Notes: generated by a model not told the origin, from the sequence alone. A DNA stretch of 64,000 bases from Sphingomonas arvum (GCF_026013565.1 NZ_JAPDOB010000002.1:62001-126000), one strand, 5' to 3'. Shown: positions 29,369 to 39,000, counted from the first letter of the stretch. A program made the numbers and translations.

Positions 29369-29865
29369 CCCGTCTCGCCGCCCTGCTGCTGTGCACTGCC
29401 GCCCTGTCCGGCTGCGGCCTGCGCCCGCTCTACGCCGGCGGCGCGGCCGGGCCGGTGGCACAAGTGCTTCGCTCGGTCACGGTCCAGCCAATCGCCGGCC
29501 AGACGGGTTGGCTGGTCCGCACCGCGCTTGTGGACCGGCTGGGCGAGCCGCAGGGTAGCGCCGCTCGGTACCGCCTGGAAGTCGAGCTCGACGACGACAT
29601 CGAAGGCTATGGCATTCGCGGCGACGCGGCCGTGACCCGCGAACGCCGCACCTTGCGCGCGCGTTACCGCCTTGTTGACCTCGCCAACGGCGCGGTGGTG
29701 CTCGATGCAACGGCCGGCTCCGACGCCGGCATCGACGTGGTCAGTAGCGAATATGCGACGGTTGCCGCCGAGCAGACCGCTGCGGAGCGCCTTAGCCAGA
29801 TCGTTGCCGACCAGATAGTCGCGCGCCTAGGGCTGTTCGCCAATCGCACAGGCGCGCAGCCGTGA
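29365..29865 (+). CDS. lptE: LPS assembly lipoprotein LptE
   Basis: The 166-residue lipoprotein has the lipobox [11 protein letters not shown] and the fold pattern of LptE, with [19 protein letters not shown] near the end. LptE sits inside the LptD barrel and helps place lipopolysaccharide in the outer leaflet. Position between leuS and holA is conserved in proteobacteria and supports the call. GTG 29365 overlaps the leuS stop. Confidence 0.9.
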   Translation: MTRLAALLLCTAALSGCGLRPLYAGGAAGPVAQVLRSVTVQPIAGQTGWLVRTALVDRLGEPQGSAARYRLEVELDDDIEGYGIRGDAAVTRERRTLRARYRLVDLANGAVVLDATAGSDAGIDVVSSEYATVAAEQTAAERLSQIVADQIVARLGLFANRTGAQP

Positions 29866-30869
29866 AGGTCGCCAAGGGCGCGATCGACCGCACGGTCGAC
29901 CGGCCCGATCCGCAGGTTCGCTTCTACCTGCTGTATGGCGAAGATGAAGCCGGCTCGCGCGCCCTGGCCGGCCGGCTGCTCGCCGCTCTGAGGGCCGAGA
30001 AGCAGGTTCTCGCCTCCGCCCAGCTGCGTTCGGATCCGGCTGCGCTGGCCGACGAAGCGGGCGCCATTTCCATGTTCGGTGGCCCGCGCCTGCTGTGGAT
30101 CGAGCCGGCCGGGGAAGAGGTGCTCTCCGCCGTCGAAGCGCTCGTGGCGGCGCCGGCCGTGGAGCATTCCGCCGTCGCCATTGCCGGCGCGCTGCGCAAG
30201 ACGTCCGGCCTGCTCAAGTTCGCGGACGCCCACCCCGCCGTCCTTACCCACTGCTCCTACATGCCGGATGCGCGCAATGCCCCGCGCCTGGTGGCGGAAC
30301 TCGGCCGCCGGCATGGCCTGCGCATCGGCACCGACGTCGGTGCGTACATCGCCGCTGCGGCCCTCAATGATCAGGCGGTGATCGGGCAGGAGCTCGCGAA
30401 ATACGCCTTGTACCTTCAGGCTGACGCCGACCACCCGAAGGAACTCAAGGCAGACCTTATTGACCTGCTCGGGGCCGGCTCCCCGGACAGCAATGTCGGC
30501 CGTGCAGGCGACCTGGCGCTGGCGGGCAACCTAGCCCGGCTGGCAGACGAACTCGGCGTCTTAGATGAGACCACGACCGAACCGATCCCGGTGGTCAGGG
30601 CGCTACAACGCCGCATTCTGCAATTGGCGCCGTTGCGCGCCCGGCTGGACGCCGGTGAGCCCCCCGAGGCGGTCACCAAGGCGATATTCTGGAAGGATCA
30701 GCCGCTTGTGCAGCGCATGCTGACCGGTTGGAGCAGTGAGCGCCTGGCTCAGGTCCTCAGCCGGCTTGCCGCGGTGGAACGCCGGTTGCTGCAGGGCGGC
30801 ACTACGCCAACTGGGCTGGCGACGCTCGGCGCGGAACTGCTGCAGGTGGCACGCGCCCGCGGCCACTAA
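29862..30869 (+). CDS. holA: DNA polymerase III subunit delta
   Basis: The 335-residue protein is the wrench subunit of the clamp loader. It has the degenerate AAA module without a functional Walker A (FYLLYGEDEAGSRALAGRLL), a middle helical domain (LAKYALYLQADADHPKEL-like segment) and the C-terminal collar (KAIFWKDQPLVQRMLTGW). GTG 29862 overlaps the lptE stop by GTGA. It converges with parB, 9 bases between stops. Confidence 0.93.
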   Translation: MKVAKGAIDRTVDRPDPQVRFYLLYGEDEAGSRALAGRLLAALRAEKQVLASAQLRSDPAALADEAGAISMFGGPRLLWIEPAGEEVLSAVEALVAAPAVEHSAVAIAGALRKTSGLLKFADAHPAVLTHCSYMPDARNAPRLVAELGRRHGLRIGTDVGAYIAAAALNDQAVIGQELAKYALYLQADADHPKELKADLIDLLGAGSPDSNVGRAGDLALAGNLARLADELGVLDETTTEPIPVVRALQRRILQLAPLRARLDAGEPPEAVTKAIFWKDQPLVQRMLTGWSSERLAQVLSRLAAVERRLLQGGTTPTGLATLGAELLQVARARGH

Positions 30870-30878
30870 CGACCAGGG

Positions 30879-31760
30879 TCAGATCGGCTCGCCGGACAGT
30901 CGCTGACAGATGAGGTCGAGCTGGTCGAGACTCGAGAAGTTCAGGCTGACGGTCCCGCTGGCTCCCTTGGCGGCAATCTTGACCCGCAGACCGAGCACGT
31001 CGCCAAGTTGCCGCTCGAGGGCGGCCACGTCGGCGTCCTGCGCGCCCGCCCCAGAGGTAGAGGCGCCTCGCCCAGCACCGCGGGCCGCGCCTGGACGGGC
31101 GGCCTTAGCGAGCTGTTCGGCCTGGCGCACCGACAGATCCTTGGCGATAATCTCCTTGGCCAGAGCCTCGGGGTTCTCCGCGGTGGCGATCGCGCGGGCG
31201 TGACCCATGTTAAGTTCGCCCCGCATCAGCGATTGCTGAACAAACTCCGGAAGGTCCCGCAATCGCAACAGGTTAGCGACATGGCTGCGGGATTTGCCAA
31301 CGAGCCCCGACAAGGCCTCCTGGGTGTGGCCATAGGTGTCGATCAGCCGCGCATAGGCATCGGCTTCCTCCAGCGCATTTAAATCCTCGCGCTGGATGTT
31401 CTCGATCAAGGCCACTTCGGCCGTAGCCGCAGCGTCGAACTCACGAACGATCGCCGGAATTTTATGCAGTCGGGCCCGCTGGGATGCGCGCCAGCGCCGC
31501 TCACCGGCAACGAGCTCGTAATGCCCGTCGCGCAGGTCCCGCACCAGGATCGGCTGGAGCACCCCGCGGGTAGCAATCGACTCCGCTAGCTCCGCGATGG
31601 CCTCCTCGGCGAAGTGACGGCGTGGCTGCTGCGGGTTTGGACGGATTGCAGCGATGTCGATCTCGCGCACGTTACCGCGCGGCGGCTCCGATTCGGCCGG
31701 AGCATCGCCGAGCAGGGCGGACAACCCCCGGCCTAAACCGCGTTGACGATGTTCATTCAT
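30879..31760 (-). CDS. parB: Chromosome-partitioning protein ParB
   Basis: The 293-residue CTP-dependent clamp binds parS and spreads near the origin. It carries the nucleotide motif VAGERRWRASQRA, ENIQREDLNALEEADAYARL, a HTH in LVGKSRSHVANLLRLRDLP, and a C-terminal dimer domain after a Gly/Ala-rich linker. The N-terminus GLGRGLSALLGD is the ParA-contacting peptide. Two parS-type sites lie in the same operon at 33106 and 34847. Its ATG overlaps the parA stop. Confidence 0.97.
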   Translation of the reverse strand: MNEHRQRGLGRGLSALLGDAPAESEPPRGNVREIDIAAIRPNPQQPRRHFAEEAIAELAESIATRGVLQPILVRDLRDGHYELVAGERRWRASQRARLHKIPAIVREFDAAATAEVALIENIQREDLNALEEADAYARLIDTYGHTQEALSGLVGKSRSHVANLLRLRDLPEFVQQSLMRGELNMGHARAIATAENPEALAKEIIAKDLSVRQAEQLAKAARPGAARGAGRGASTSGAGAQDADVAALERQLGDVLGLRVKIAAKGASGTVSLNFSSLDQLDLICQRLSGEPI

Positions 31761-32545
31761 GCCGCCTCAACTTCCTGCGGACGCGGCAGGCGTTCCATCA
31801 GCTCCTTGGCAAGGCGCACATACGCCTCGCTGCCGCTGCAGCGCAGGTCGTAGATCAGTGCGGGTAGACCATGGCTAGGTGCCTCCGACAACCGGACGTT
31901 GCGGGGCACCACCGTCTCGAACACCGCCGGGCCGAGGCAGGCCCGTACGTCTTCAGCGACTTGCCGCGACAAGCTGTTGCGGCGGTCGAACATGGTCAGC
32001 GCAACGCCGAGAATACCGAGGTCCGGATTGAACCTGCTGCGAATACGCTCAACCGTCTGCAGCAGTTGGCTCAGCCCTTCCAACGCAAAGAACTCGCATT
32101 GCAACGGTACCAGCAGCTGCTTAGCGGCGACCAGGGCGTTGACGGTCAGCAAACCGAGCGACGGCGGACAGTCCATCAGCACGATATCCCACCGACCTGG
32201 CGGTGCACGATCAAGCGCGTCAGCCAAGCGATGAGTACGGCGGTCGAACTCGACGAGCTCCACTTCGGCGCCAGACAGGTCCTGCGTCGCAGCCACAAGT
32301 TCCAGACGCGGCACTCGCGTCTGAACCGCTGCCTCACAAACTTCTGCCTCGCCGATCAGCAGGTCATAACTGGACCGCTCGCGTGCAGCATGGGCGACCC
32401 CCAGGCCGGTCGATGCGTTGCCCTGTGGATCCAGGTCGAGCAGGAGCACGCGCCAGCCAGTCGCGGCCAACGCAGTGGCGAGGTTGATCGCGGTAGTCGT
32501 TTTACCAACGCCACCCTTCTGGTTGGCCACTGCAATCCGGATCAT
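31757..32545 (-). CDS. parA: Chromosome-partitioning ATPase ParA
   Basis: The 262-residue P-loop ATPase has the deviant Walker A KGGVGKTTTAINLA at residues 10-23, WDIVLMDCPPSLGLLT as Walker A'/B and the usual DPQGNAST. It moves ParB-parS complexes along the nucleoid. ATG 32545 (MIRIAVANQ) overlaps the rsmG stop; the frame runs further upstream but that part is rsmG in another frame. Confidence 0.97.
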   Translation of the reverse strand: MIRIAVANQKGGVGKTTTAINLATALAATGWRVLLLDLDPQGNASTGLGVAHAARERSSYDLLIGEAEVCEAAVQTRVPRLELVAATQDLSGAEVELVEFDRRTHRLADALDRAPPGRWDIVLMDCPPSLGLLTVNALVAAKQLLVPLQCEFFALEGLSQLLQTVERIRSRFNPDLGILGVALTMFDRRNSLSRQVAEDVRACLGPAVFETVVPRNVRLSEAPSHGLPALIYDLRCSGSEAYVRLAKELMERLPRPQEVEAA

Positions 32546-33153
32546 CCCCGCCCCTTCCGCTGAATGTCGGAAGCCACGATGATCACCGCGTCCCCCTGCG
32601 TGATGCTCGGCTCCACTCGGAAGCGACCTTGCCACGACTGCTGTGCCTCTGCCAGTTCCATCTGGCCTGACCGGCCCTTTGGAAGCACCCAGACGGTGCC
32701 AGGATGCGACAGGTGGTGAGTCATGGCGAGCAGCTTGCTTGTCCGGGCCACCGCGCGAGCCGTGACTGCATCCGCCCGGCCGGAGAACCGGTCGACCTTG
32801 TCCATCACAACCCGGACGTTGGTAAGCGCGAGCGCATCAGCGCACCGGATCAGAAAGTCGGCCCGCAGCCGCCGTGGTTCGACTAGTGTAATGGATCGCA
32901 CGCCGAGGATCGCAAGCACAAGGCCGGGCAGCCCCGCGCCCGATCCTACATCGATCCAGTCTGCCTGCGGCTTCGCAAATCGTAGTAGCTGCGCGCTGTC
33001 CAGTATGTGGCGATCCCACACTTGGTCCATCGTCGATGCAGCAATGAGGTTCTGTCGCTCGCTCTCCGAAGCCAGCAGCTCCACGTACCTAACAAGCTTC
33101 GCGTATGTTTCACGTGGAACATCAAGTTCAGGAAGCAGGTGCGTACTGGTCAC
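32542..33153 (-). CDS. rsmG: 16S rRNA (guanine-N7) methyltransferase RsmG
   Basis: The 203-residue SAM enzyme methylates G527 of 16S rRNA. It has [12 protein letters not shown], the SAM loop [28 protein letters not shown] and TARAVA. The N-terminal peptide VPRET is encoded by a near-perfect parS site (33106-33121), so coding and partition signals share the DNA. GTG 33153 overlaps the mnmG stop by GTGA. Confidence 0.96.
   Translation of the reverse strand: MTSTHLLPELDVPRETYAKLVRYVELLASESERQNLIAASTMDQVWDRHILDSAQLLRFAKPQADWIDVGSGAGLPGLVLAILGVRSITLVEPRRLRADFLIRCADALALTNVRVVMDKVDRFSGRADAVTARAVARTSKLLAMTHHLSHPGTVWVLPKGRSGQMELAEAQQSWQGRFRVEPSITQGDAVIIVASDIQRKGRG
33106..33121. promoter_or_regulatory. 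parS site (one mismatch) inside rsmG
   Basis: TGTTTCACGTGGAACA differs from the canonical TGTTTCACGTGAAACA at one position. It lies in the 5' end of rsmG, about 1.3 kb from parB and about 7.5 kb from the probable origin, as expected for an alphaproteobacterial centromere. Confidence 0.85.
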
Positions 33154-34865
33154 GCTGCTCTCCGCGCCACGGCGAGGTGCAGGGCGGATAGGGCAGCCGG
33201 CGTGACGCCCAAGATGCGAGAGGCATGATCGAGTGTCTCAGGTCGGACGGTAAGGAGGCGCTCAGCCATCTCGTGCGAGATGCCCGGGATGTCACCGTAG
33301 TTCAGGTCAGCGGGGATGGATGTCGTGGCTCCTGCTTGCACGGCTGCCCACTCCCGCTCCTGTCGTGCAAGGTAAGGCGCATATAAGGCGTCGGCTCGTC
33401 CCTCGTCGGTTCCGGCAAAGGCCGGTGTCGTTCGAGATTCAAGGTGCTGTTCAATTTGTGCTCGCCGTGACTGCCCGACGCATCCGGCAGCGAGCGCACT
33501 CGCCCCGAGCCGCGTCGTTGCGTTGTCGGCGCGCAAGGCCAGCCGGTACTCGGCACGCGCGGTCATCATCCGGTACGGCTCGGTTACGCCCTGAAGCGTC
33601 AGGTCATCGATCATGACACCGACATAGCTGGTGCGCCGATCGAAGCTCACCGGGGGCAAATCACGCGCATGAGCAGCAGCGTTGAGACCGGCCGTCAGGC
33701 CCTGTGCGGCGGCCTCCTCATACCCAGTCGTCCCGTTGATCTGACCTGCAAGATACAGGCCGCCGACGTCCTTCACCTCAAGGGTCGACCGAAGCCGACG
33801 GGGATCGACGAAGTCGTACTCGACTGCATAGCCGGGCTGGGTGATCTCCGCTCGCTCCAAACCGACGATCGAACGCACGAAGGCAAGTTGCACGTCTTGT
33901 GGAAGCGAGGTCGAGATACCGTTCGGGTAGACCAGCGGGGTACCGAGTTGCTCAGGCTCAAGGAAGATCTGATGCCCGTCCCGATCACCGAACCGGCGAA
34001 CCTTGTCTTCAATCGATGGGCAATACCGCGGGCCGCGCCCCTCGATTGCACCCGAGTACAGCGGCGAGCGATCGTGCGCCGCACGGATGATCTCGTGCGT
34101 GTGGGCGTTGGTCCGCGTGATCGCGCAACTAAGGTGCGGTAAGGGCGGGTTGTCGGGAAGTGCGCTCATTGACCAGCAATCCTGGTCGCTGCGCTGCTCT
34201 GCCAGTCGTGCCCAGTCGATGGTCCGTCCATTGAGCCGCGGAGGTGTGCCGGTCTTCAAGCGTCCTTGCCCAAGGCCAAACTGCCTCACCTGGCGTGCCA
34301 ACCGGTGAGCCGCCTGCTCACCTCGACGGCCAGCCGGGCTGGTAACCTCACCGATGTGAATGCTCGCGGCCAGGAAAGTGCCGGTTGCGATCACCACGGC
34401 TCGGCACCCTAAAGTCGCGCCGTCCACGAAGGTGACCCCCGTCACCTTTCCATTTTCGATACGGAGCTCGGCTACCTCGCCAAGGAGGAGCTGAACTTTC
34501 GCGAGTTTCAGTTGTGAGCGGATTGAACTTGAGAAAGTCGCCCGGTCGGCCTGCACTCGCGGCCCCCATACGGCGGGCCCCTTGCTGCGGTTGAGCATGC
34601 GCCGGTGAATTGCCGCAGCATCGGCAGCCCGCGCCATCAAGCCGTCGAATACGTCCAGCTCGCGGACGAGGTGGCCTTTACCCACACCACCAATGGACGG
34701 GTTACAACTCATCTGACCAAGGTTGCTGGCATCTAAGGTGACCAGACCCACGGACGCGCCGCGACGCGCCGCTGCCGCAGCAGCTTCGCAGCCGGCGTGC
34801 CCGCCTCCGATTACGAGTACGTCGAACATGCGCCCGCCCCTAGCACGATGTTCCACGTGGAACAT
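33150..34865 (-). CDS. mnmG: tRNA uridine-5-carboxymethylaminomethyl modification enzyme MnmG
   Basis: The 571-residue FAD protein works with MnmE to modify the wobble uridine of several tRNAs. The Rossmann motif is [20 protein letters not shown] near the start; [16 protein letters not shown] and a C-terminal helical domain are typical. I take ATG 34865, which shares a base with the mnmE stop (TGATG) and makes the N-terminus MFHVEH, encoded by a parS palindrome. The internal ATG at 34829 (MFDVLVIGG) is an alternative. Confidence 0.96.
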   Translation of the reverse strand: MFHVEHRARGGRMFDVLVIGGGHAGCEAAAAAARRGASVGLVTLDASNLGQMSCNPSIGGVGKGHLVRELDVFDGLMARAADAAAIHRRMLNRSKGPAVWGPRVQADRATFSSSIRSQLKLAKVQLLLGEVAELRIENGKVTGVTFVDGATLGCRAVVIATGTFLAASIHIGEVTSPAGRRGEQAAHRLARQVRQFGLGQGRLKTGTPPRLNGRTIDWARLAEQRSDQDCWSMSALPDNPPLPHLSCAITRTNAHTHEIIRAAHDRSPLYSGAIEGRGPRYCPSIEDKVRRFGDRDGHQIFLEPEQLGTPLVYPNGISTSLPQDVQLAFVRSIVGLERAEITQPGYAVEYDFVDPRRLRSTLEVKDVGGLYLAGQINGTTGYEEAAAQGLTAGLNAAAHARDLPPVSFDRRTSYVGVMIDDLTLQGVTEPYRMMTARAEYRLALRADNATTRLGASALAAGCVGQSRRAQIEQHLESRTTPAFAGTDEGRADALYAPYLARQEREWAAVQAGATTSIPADLNYGDIPGISHEMAERLLTVRPETLDHASRILGVTPAALSALHLAVARRAA

Positions 34866-34866
34866 C
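34847..34866. promoter_or_regulatory. parS site at the mnmE-mnmG junction
   Basis: GATGTTCCACGTGGAACATC is a perfect 20-bp palindrome whose core TGTTCCACGTGGAACA (34849-34864) is a symmetric parS variant. It covers the start codon and first codons of mnmG. Binding of ParB here could affect mnmG expression. Confidence 0.85.
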
Positions 34867-36172
34867 ACTTGCCGAGGCAGAACCTCCCGAACAAAGCGTC
34901 GAGCACGTCTTCGACGCCGGTGCGTCCAGTCAGGCGGTCGAGCGCCTCGCGAGCAACCCGGAGGCTGTCCGCCATCAGGACGAGGTCATCCGGCAAGGCC
35001 AACAACGCTTCCGCAGCCTCACCGATGAGGGAAGCTTGCCGCCGATTAAGCACCAAATCCCCCTCGCGCGGCAGCAATGATCGTGCAGTCGTAGCAATGA
35101 TCTCCCGCAGTTCGGCGAGTCCCGCCCCGGTGACCGCAGACAACGACACGCTGCCAGGCCGCGGATTAGGCCGTCGGTCTGACTGAGCGTGGATGAGGAG
35201 CTTGGTGGAATGAACCGGGCAGTCCGAAGCGTCCCCCAGCCATAATAAGATATCGGCACTCGCGGCTTCCCGCTCGGCGAGGCCTACTCCGATTCGCTCG
35301 ATAGCATCCGCCGACGAGTGAAGCCCTGCGGTATCGACCAGCACCAGCGGAACGCCGCCGAATGCCACAGGTACTTCGATGACGTCGCGCGTGGTACCGG
35401 CGACGTCGGACACGATTGCCCTGTCATGTTCTACCAGCGCGTTGAGGAGGCTCGACTTGCCAGCGTTCGGCGGACCCGCCAGCACGACCCGCACGCCGTC
35501 CCTCAACAGCTCCATCGCAGGCCGTGCCAGCCACGCCCGCCACTCGGCCGCCAACTCTTCAATGGCGGCGTGAAGTCCGCCAAGATCCATGTCGGTTTCA
35601 TCATCACCGACATAATCGATGGCCGCCTCGGCCTGCGCGGACAGGCTCACCAATCGCGAGCGCCAAGTCTCGACCTGACGTCGGAGCGCTCCTCCCGCGA
35701 CCGCAAGCGCGGCGCGACGCTGCTGCTCGGTCTCAGCCTCCAGAAGGTCGGCGAGCCCTTCCGCTTCAGTCAGGTCGACGCGGCCATGCTCCAGCGCGCG
35801 CCGCGTGAACTCGCCCGGGCGCGCTTCCCGCAATCCGTCCAGCTCGTCCAACGCAACAAGCACGGCGCCGATGACCGCGCGCCCGCCGTGACAATGAAGC
35901 TCCACCAAATCTTCCCCTGTCGCGCTGGCCGGGGCGTCGAAGCGCAACACTAAGGCTTCATCGAGCAACTCTCCGGTCGACGAGCGGAGCTGGCGCAGCG
36001 CAGCGCGCCGGGGTTCCGGCAGCGTCCCCGCCAGCCGCCCAGCCGCGGCGTGGGCATCTGGACCGCTGATCCTCACCACCCCGATGCCAGCAGGCGGCTG
36101 GCCGCTGGAAAGCGCGAAGATGGTCTCCAGCTGTCTAGCCAAGGGCAGTGACAAGGACGGGGTGCACGTCAT
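34865..36172 (-). CDS. mnmE: tRNA modification GTPase MnmE
   Basis: The roughly 430-residue G protein partners MnmG. The N-domain has [20 protein letters not shown], the G domain has [19 protein letters not shown] and DTAGL, and the protein ends FCLGK, the Cys motif of the family. The usual NKxD base-recognition motif is replaced by AQSD near residue 330. ATG 36172 overlaps the TerC gene by 38 bases; TTG 36142 or CTG 36130 nearer the conserved LETIFAL would remove most of the overlap. Confidence 0.93.
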   Translation of the reverse strand: MTCTPSLSLPLARQLETIFALSSGQPPAGIGVVRISGPDAHAAAGRLAGTLPEPRRAALRQLRSSTGELLDEALVLRFDAPASATGEDLVELHCHGGRAVIGAVLVALDELDGLREARPGEFTRRALEHGRVDLTEAEGLADLLEAETEQQRRAALAVAGGALRRQVETWRSRLVSLSAQAEAAIDYVGDDETDMDLGGLHAAIEELAAEWRAWLARPAMELLRDGVRVVLAGPPNAGKSSLLNALVEHDRAIVSDVAGTTRDVIEVPVAFGGVPLVLVDTAGLHSSADAIERIGVGLAEREAASADILLWLGDASDCPVHSTKLLIHAQSDRRPNPRPGSVSLSAVTGAGLAELREIIATTARSLLPREGDLVLNRRQASLIGEAAEALLALPDDLVLMADSLRVAREALDRLTGRTGVEDVLDALFGRFCLGK

Positions 36173-36857
36173 GCGCGCCTTCCCAGATCATCTTGGCGGC
36201 GACCCACAGGATCACGGCCAGCCCGACGTAGGCGATCCAGCGGTACCGTTCGATGTAACGAGCGATAAGGTTGGCCGCGATACCCATCAGCGCGACGGAA
36301 AGTATCAGGCCAACGATCAGGATGCCTGGGTGCTCGCGGGCGGCACCCGCTACGGCCAGAACGTTATCCAGGCTCATGCTGACGTCGGCCACGGCCACCG
36401 CCCACGCCGCGGCGGCGAAGCTCTTGGCTGGCCTGAGGCCGCTATGCTCATCACCCGCGACCTCGGCGGAGCCGGGGCTCTCGCCACCGTGCCGCAGCTC
36501 CCGCCACATCTTCCAGGCGACCCAGAGAAGCAGTAAACCGCCGGCAAGAATTAGGCCAACGATCTGAAGGAGTTGAGAGACAATCAGAGCGAAGCCGATG
36601 CGCAGCACCAACGCAGCCAGGACGCCAATCAGGATCACCTTGCGACGTTGATCGGCGGGCAGGCCGGCAGCCAGTGCGCCGACTACGATCGCATTGTCCC
36701 CCGCCAGAACCAAGTCGATCATCAGGACCTGCACGAATGCAGAAAGTGCACTTGCATCAGTGATGTTTGAGAAATCCGCGACGATGGACTGCCAGATGTC
36801 GGCGGGCGAACCGAACCCGGCAGAAGCGGCAACGGCGGAGAAGATCAAGTCGAGCAA
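36135..36857 (-). CDS. TerC family integral membrane protein, first copy
   Basis: The 240-residue protein has about seven membrane segments and both acidic signatures of the family, DLVLAGDNAIVVGA and DVSMSLDNVLAVAG. TerC/YkoY proteins are linked to metal (notably manganese) export or tellurite resistance. It starts with TTG 36857 following CAGGA. The next gene upstream is a paralogue, about 105 bases away. Confidence 0.88.
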   Translation of the reverse strand: MLDLIFSAVAASAGFGSPADIWQSIVADFSNITDASALSAFVQVLMIDLVLAGDNAIVVGALAAGLPADQRRKVILIGVLAALVLRIGFALIVSQLLQIVGLILAGGLLLLWVAWKMWRELRHGGESPGSAEVAGDEHSGLRPAKSFAAAAWAVAVADVSMSLDNVLAVAGAAREHPGILIVGLILSVALMGIAANLIARYIERYRWIAYVGLAVILWVAAKMIWEGAHDVHPVLVTALG

Positions 36858-36962
36858 GGTGCGGTCCTGTGGCTGTCTGGCTAAGGCCTGACATGTGCAA
36901 ACGCACGCCGGGCACCTTGCTCTTTTCCAGACCTATGCCGCACTTGTCGAGCCTAGCCGGCC

Positions 36963-37601
36963 TCACGTGCGCAGCAGTGGCCAGACCTCCCACGCACCTT
37001 CCCAGACCATGGTCAGGGCAACGTACAGGATGATGACCAGGCCCACCCATGCGATCCAATGAAATCGCTGGATCAGCCGGGCGACGTAGTTGGCCGCCAG
37101 CCCCATCAGGGTAACGGATAGCGCCAGACCAAACAGCAGCACCGTCGGATGCTCGCGGGCCACGCCGGCGACCGCGATCACGTTGTCGAGGCTCATGCTA
37201 AGGTCGGCCAGCGTGATCTGGAGAGCGGCTGCGAGAAAGCTCTTCTTTGCCACCGGGTGGGTCGGCACCGCATCGAGGTCTTCCGTAACCTCGACTTCCG
37301 CGGGCCTCAGCTCCCGATACATGTTGTAGGCCACCCACAGCAGCAGCAAGCCACCGGCAAGCAGCAGACCCGTGATGTGAAGTAGCCAGGTCGCCAACAG
37401 CGCGAAGCTGACCAGGAACACGAGCGCTAGCGCCACGCCAAGCAGGATCACCCGCCGCCGCTCGCGCGGGTCCAGACCAGCGGCAATCGTGCCCATGATG
37501 ATGACGTTGTCACCGGCCATCGTCAGGTCGATGAGGATGACCTGCGCCAGCGTCAGCAGACCGGCTGAGGTGAGGACGTCGGCGAAATCGAGCGCTGGCA
37601 T
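36963..37601 (-). CDS. TerC family integral membrane protein, second copy
   Basis: The 212-residue paralogue has DLTMAGDNVIIMGT and DLSMSLDNVIAVAG and the same membrane layout, but a shorter N-terminus. The two copies share the middle GLLLAGGLLLLWVA and the ending MVWEGA/MIWEGA. The tandem suggests either a heteromeric transporter or two metal specificities. The leader (37602-37640) is almost wholly occupied by a strong hairpin. Confidence 0.88.
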   Translation of the reverse strand: MPALDFADVLTSAGLLTLAQVILIDLTMAGDNVIIMGTIAAGLDPRERRRVILLGVALALVFLVSFALLATWLLHITGLLLAGGLLLLWVAYNMYRELRPAEVEVTEDLDAVPTHPVAKKSFLAAALQITLADLSMSLDNVIAVAGVAREHPTVLLFGLALSVTLMGLAANYVARLIQRFHWIAWVGLVIILYVALTMVWEGAWEVWPLLRT

Positions 37602-37614
37602 GTGGGCTACCTGT

Positions 37615-37634
37615 ACCCGGGCCGAAGCCCGGGT
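37615..37634 (-). terminator. UUCG-capped hairpin between rho and terC
   Basis: On the minus strand ACCCGGGC-TTCG-GCCCGGGT forms a perfect 8-bp stem with the very stable UUCG loop, 6 bases after the rho stop. No U-tract follows, so it may stabilise the rho 3' end, pause polymerase, or end transcription only partly. Confidence 0.6.
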
Positions 37635-37640
37635 CCAGCC

Positions 37641-38897
37641 TTACTGGTTCATGCTGGCGAAGAAGTCCTCGTTACTCTTCGCGTCCTTCATCTTGTCGAG
37701 CAGGAACTGCATGGCGTCGACCGTGCCCATCTGCATCAGGATACGACGCAGAACCCACATCTTGGTGAGGATGTTCTGCTCCACCAGCAGCTCTTCCTTG
37801 CGGGTGCCGCTCTTGCCGACGTCCAGCGCCGGGAAGATGCGCTTATCCGCCACCTTGCGGTCGAGCACGATCTCCGAGTTGCCGGTGCCCTTGAACTCCT
37901 CGAAGATGACCTCGTCCATCTTGGAGCCGGTGTCGATCAGCGCGGTGGCGATGATTGACAAGGAGCCGCCCTCCTCAATGTTGCGGGCGGCGCCGAAGAA
38001 GCGCTTGGGCCGCTGCAGCGCGTTGGCGTCGACACCACCGGTCAGGACCTTGCCCGAGCTCGGCACCACCGTGTTGTAGGCGCGGCCCAGGCGAGTAATC
38101 GAGTCCAGAAGGATCACCACATCCTTCTTGTGCTCGACCAGGCGCTTGGCCTTTTCGATTACCATTTCCGCCACCTGCACGTGGCGTGATGCCGGCTCGT
38201 CGAAGGTCGAGGAAATGACTTCGCCCTTCACCGAACGCTGCATGTCGGTGACTTCTTCCGGCCGCTCGTCAATCAGCAGGACGATAAGGAAGACCTCGGG
38301 ATTGTTGTCGGTGATCGCGCGCGCGATGTTCTGCAGCAGTACGGTCTTGCCGGTCCGCGGCGGCGCTACGATCAGCGCGCGCTGGCCCTTGCCGAGCGGC
38401 GCGACGATGTCGATCACCCGCGCACTCTTGTCCTTGATCGTCGGATCAAGCGTGTCGAGCCGCAGCTTGGCATCTGGATAGAGCGGCGTGAGATTGTCGA
38501 AGTTGACCCGGTGACGAACCTGGTCGGGTTCGTCGAAATTAATCTGGGTGACGCGGGTCAGCGCAAAATAACGCTCGCCGTCCTTTGGGGCGCGGATCTC
38601 CCCTTCAACCGTGTCGCCGGTGCGCAGGCCGAAGCGACGGACGATCTGCGGTGTGACGTAGATGTCGTCGGGGCCCGCCAGATAGTTAGCCTCGGGGCTG
38701 CGCAGGAAGCCGAACCCGTCATTCAGCACCTCGATGGTGCCGGTGCCCATGATCTCGGCCCCGCTCTCGGCGCGAACCTTGAGGATAGAGAACATGAGGT
38801 CTTGCTTGCGGAGGGTGCTGGCGCCCTCGACGCCCATTTCCTCGGCCTGGGCGACCAGTTCGGCCGGAGTTTTCTTTTTAAGTTCCTTGAGGTGCAT
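37641..38897 (-). CDS. rho: Transcription termination factor Rho
   Basis: The 418-residue hexameric RNA helicase starts [20 protein letters not shown], has the RNA-binding [12 protein letters not shown] cold-shock-like domain, and a motor domain with Walker [16 protein letters not shown] and Walker [18 protein letters not shown]. The Q- and R-loops lie near [17 protein letters not shown] and [21 protein letters not shown]. The 174-base leader contains a large hairpin. Confidence 0.98.
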   Translation of the reverse strand: MHLKELKKKTPAELVAQAEEMGVEGASTLRKQDLMFSILKVRAESGAEIMGTGTIEVLNDGFGFLRSPEANYLAGPDDIYVTPQIVRRFGLRTGDTVEGEIRAPKDGERYFALTRVTQINFDEPDQVRHRVNFDNLTPLYPDAKLRLDTLDPTIKDKSARVIDIVAPLGKGQRALIVAPPRTGKTVLLQNIARAITDNNPEVFLIVLLIDERPEEVTDMQRSVKGEVISSTFDEPASRHVQVAEMVIEKAKRLVEHKKDVVILLDSITRLGRAYNTVVPSSGKVLTGGVDANALQRPKRFFGAARNIEEGGSLSIIATALIDTGSKMDEVIFEEFKGTGNSEIVLDRKVADKRIFPALDVGKSGTRKEELLVEQNILTKMWVLRRILMQMGTVDAMQFLLDKMKDAKSNEDFFASMNQ

Positions 38898-38962
38898 CGA
38901 TGCGGACCTGAATTTGGAAGATTGAACAGCCGGACGACTGAAGGGAGCTGCTTGGAAGCGCT

Positions 38963-39000
38963 CGCACCGGCTGGAGGAAGGAGGGCTACGGGCCGGTGCG
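38963..39000 (-). promoter_or_regulatory. Hairpin with C/U-rich loop in the rho leader
   Basis: CGCACCGGC (38963-38971) and GCCGGTGCG (38992-39000) are perfectly complementary around a 20-base loop. Read as rho mRNA the loop contains CCCUCCUUCCUCC, a single-stranded pyrimidine run of the kind Rho prefers. rho genes are often autoregulated, so this is a possible leader control element. Possible promoter upstream: TTGACT at 39042-39037 with ATAACC 16 bases further, weak. Confidence 0.45.

Noticed and set aside
30879-32545. parAB as a plasmid or integrated-element partition system
   Set aside because: They are embedded in the chromosomal mnmE-mnmG-rsmG operon, next to oriC genes, and no transfer or replication genes of a plasmid are present.
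36858-36962. yybP-ykoY manganese riboswitch in the TerC leader
   Set aside because: Read on the minus strand the 105 bases lack the conserved GGGGAGUAG-type core and paired helices.
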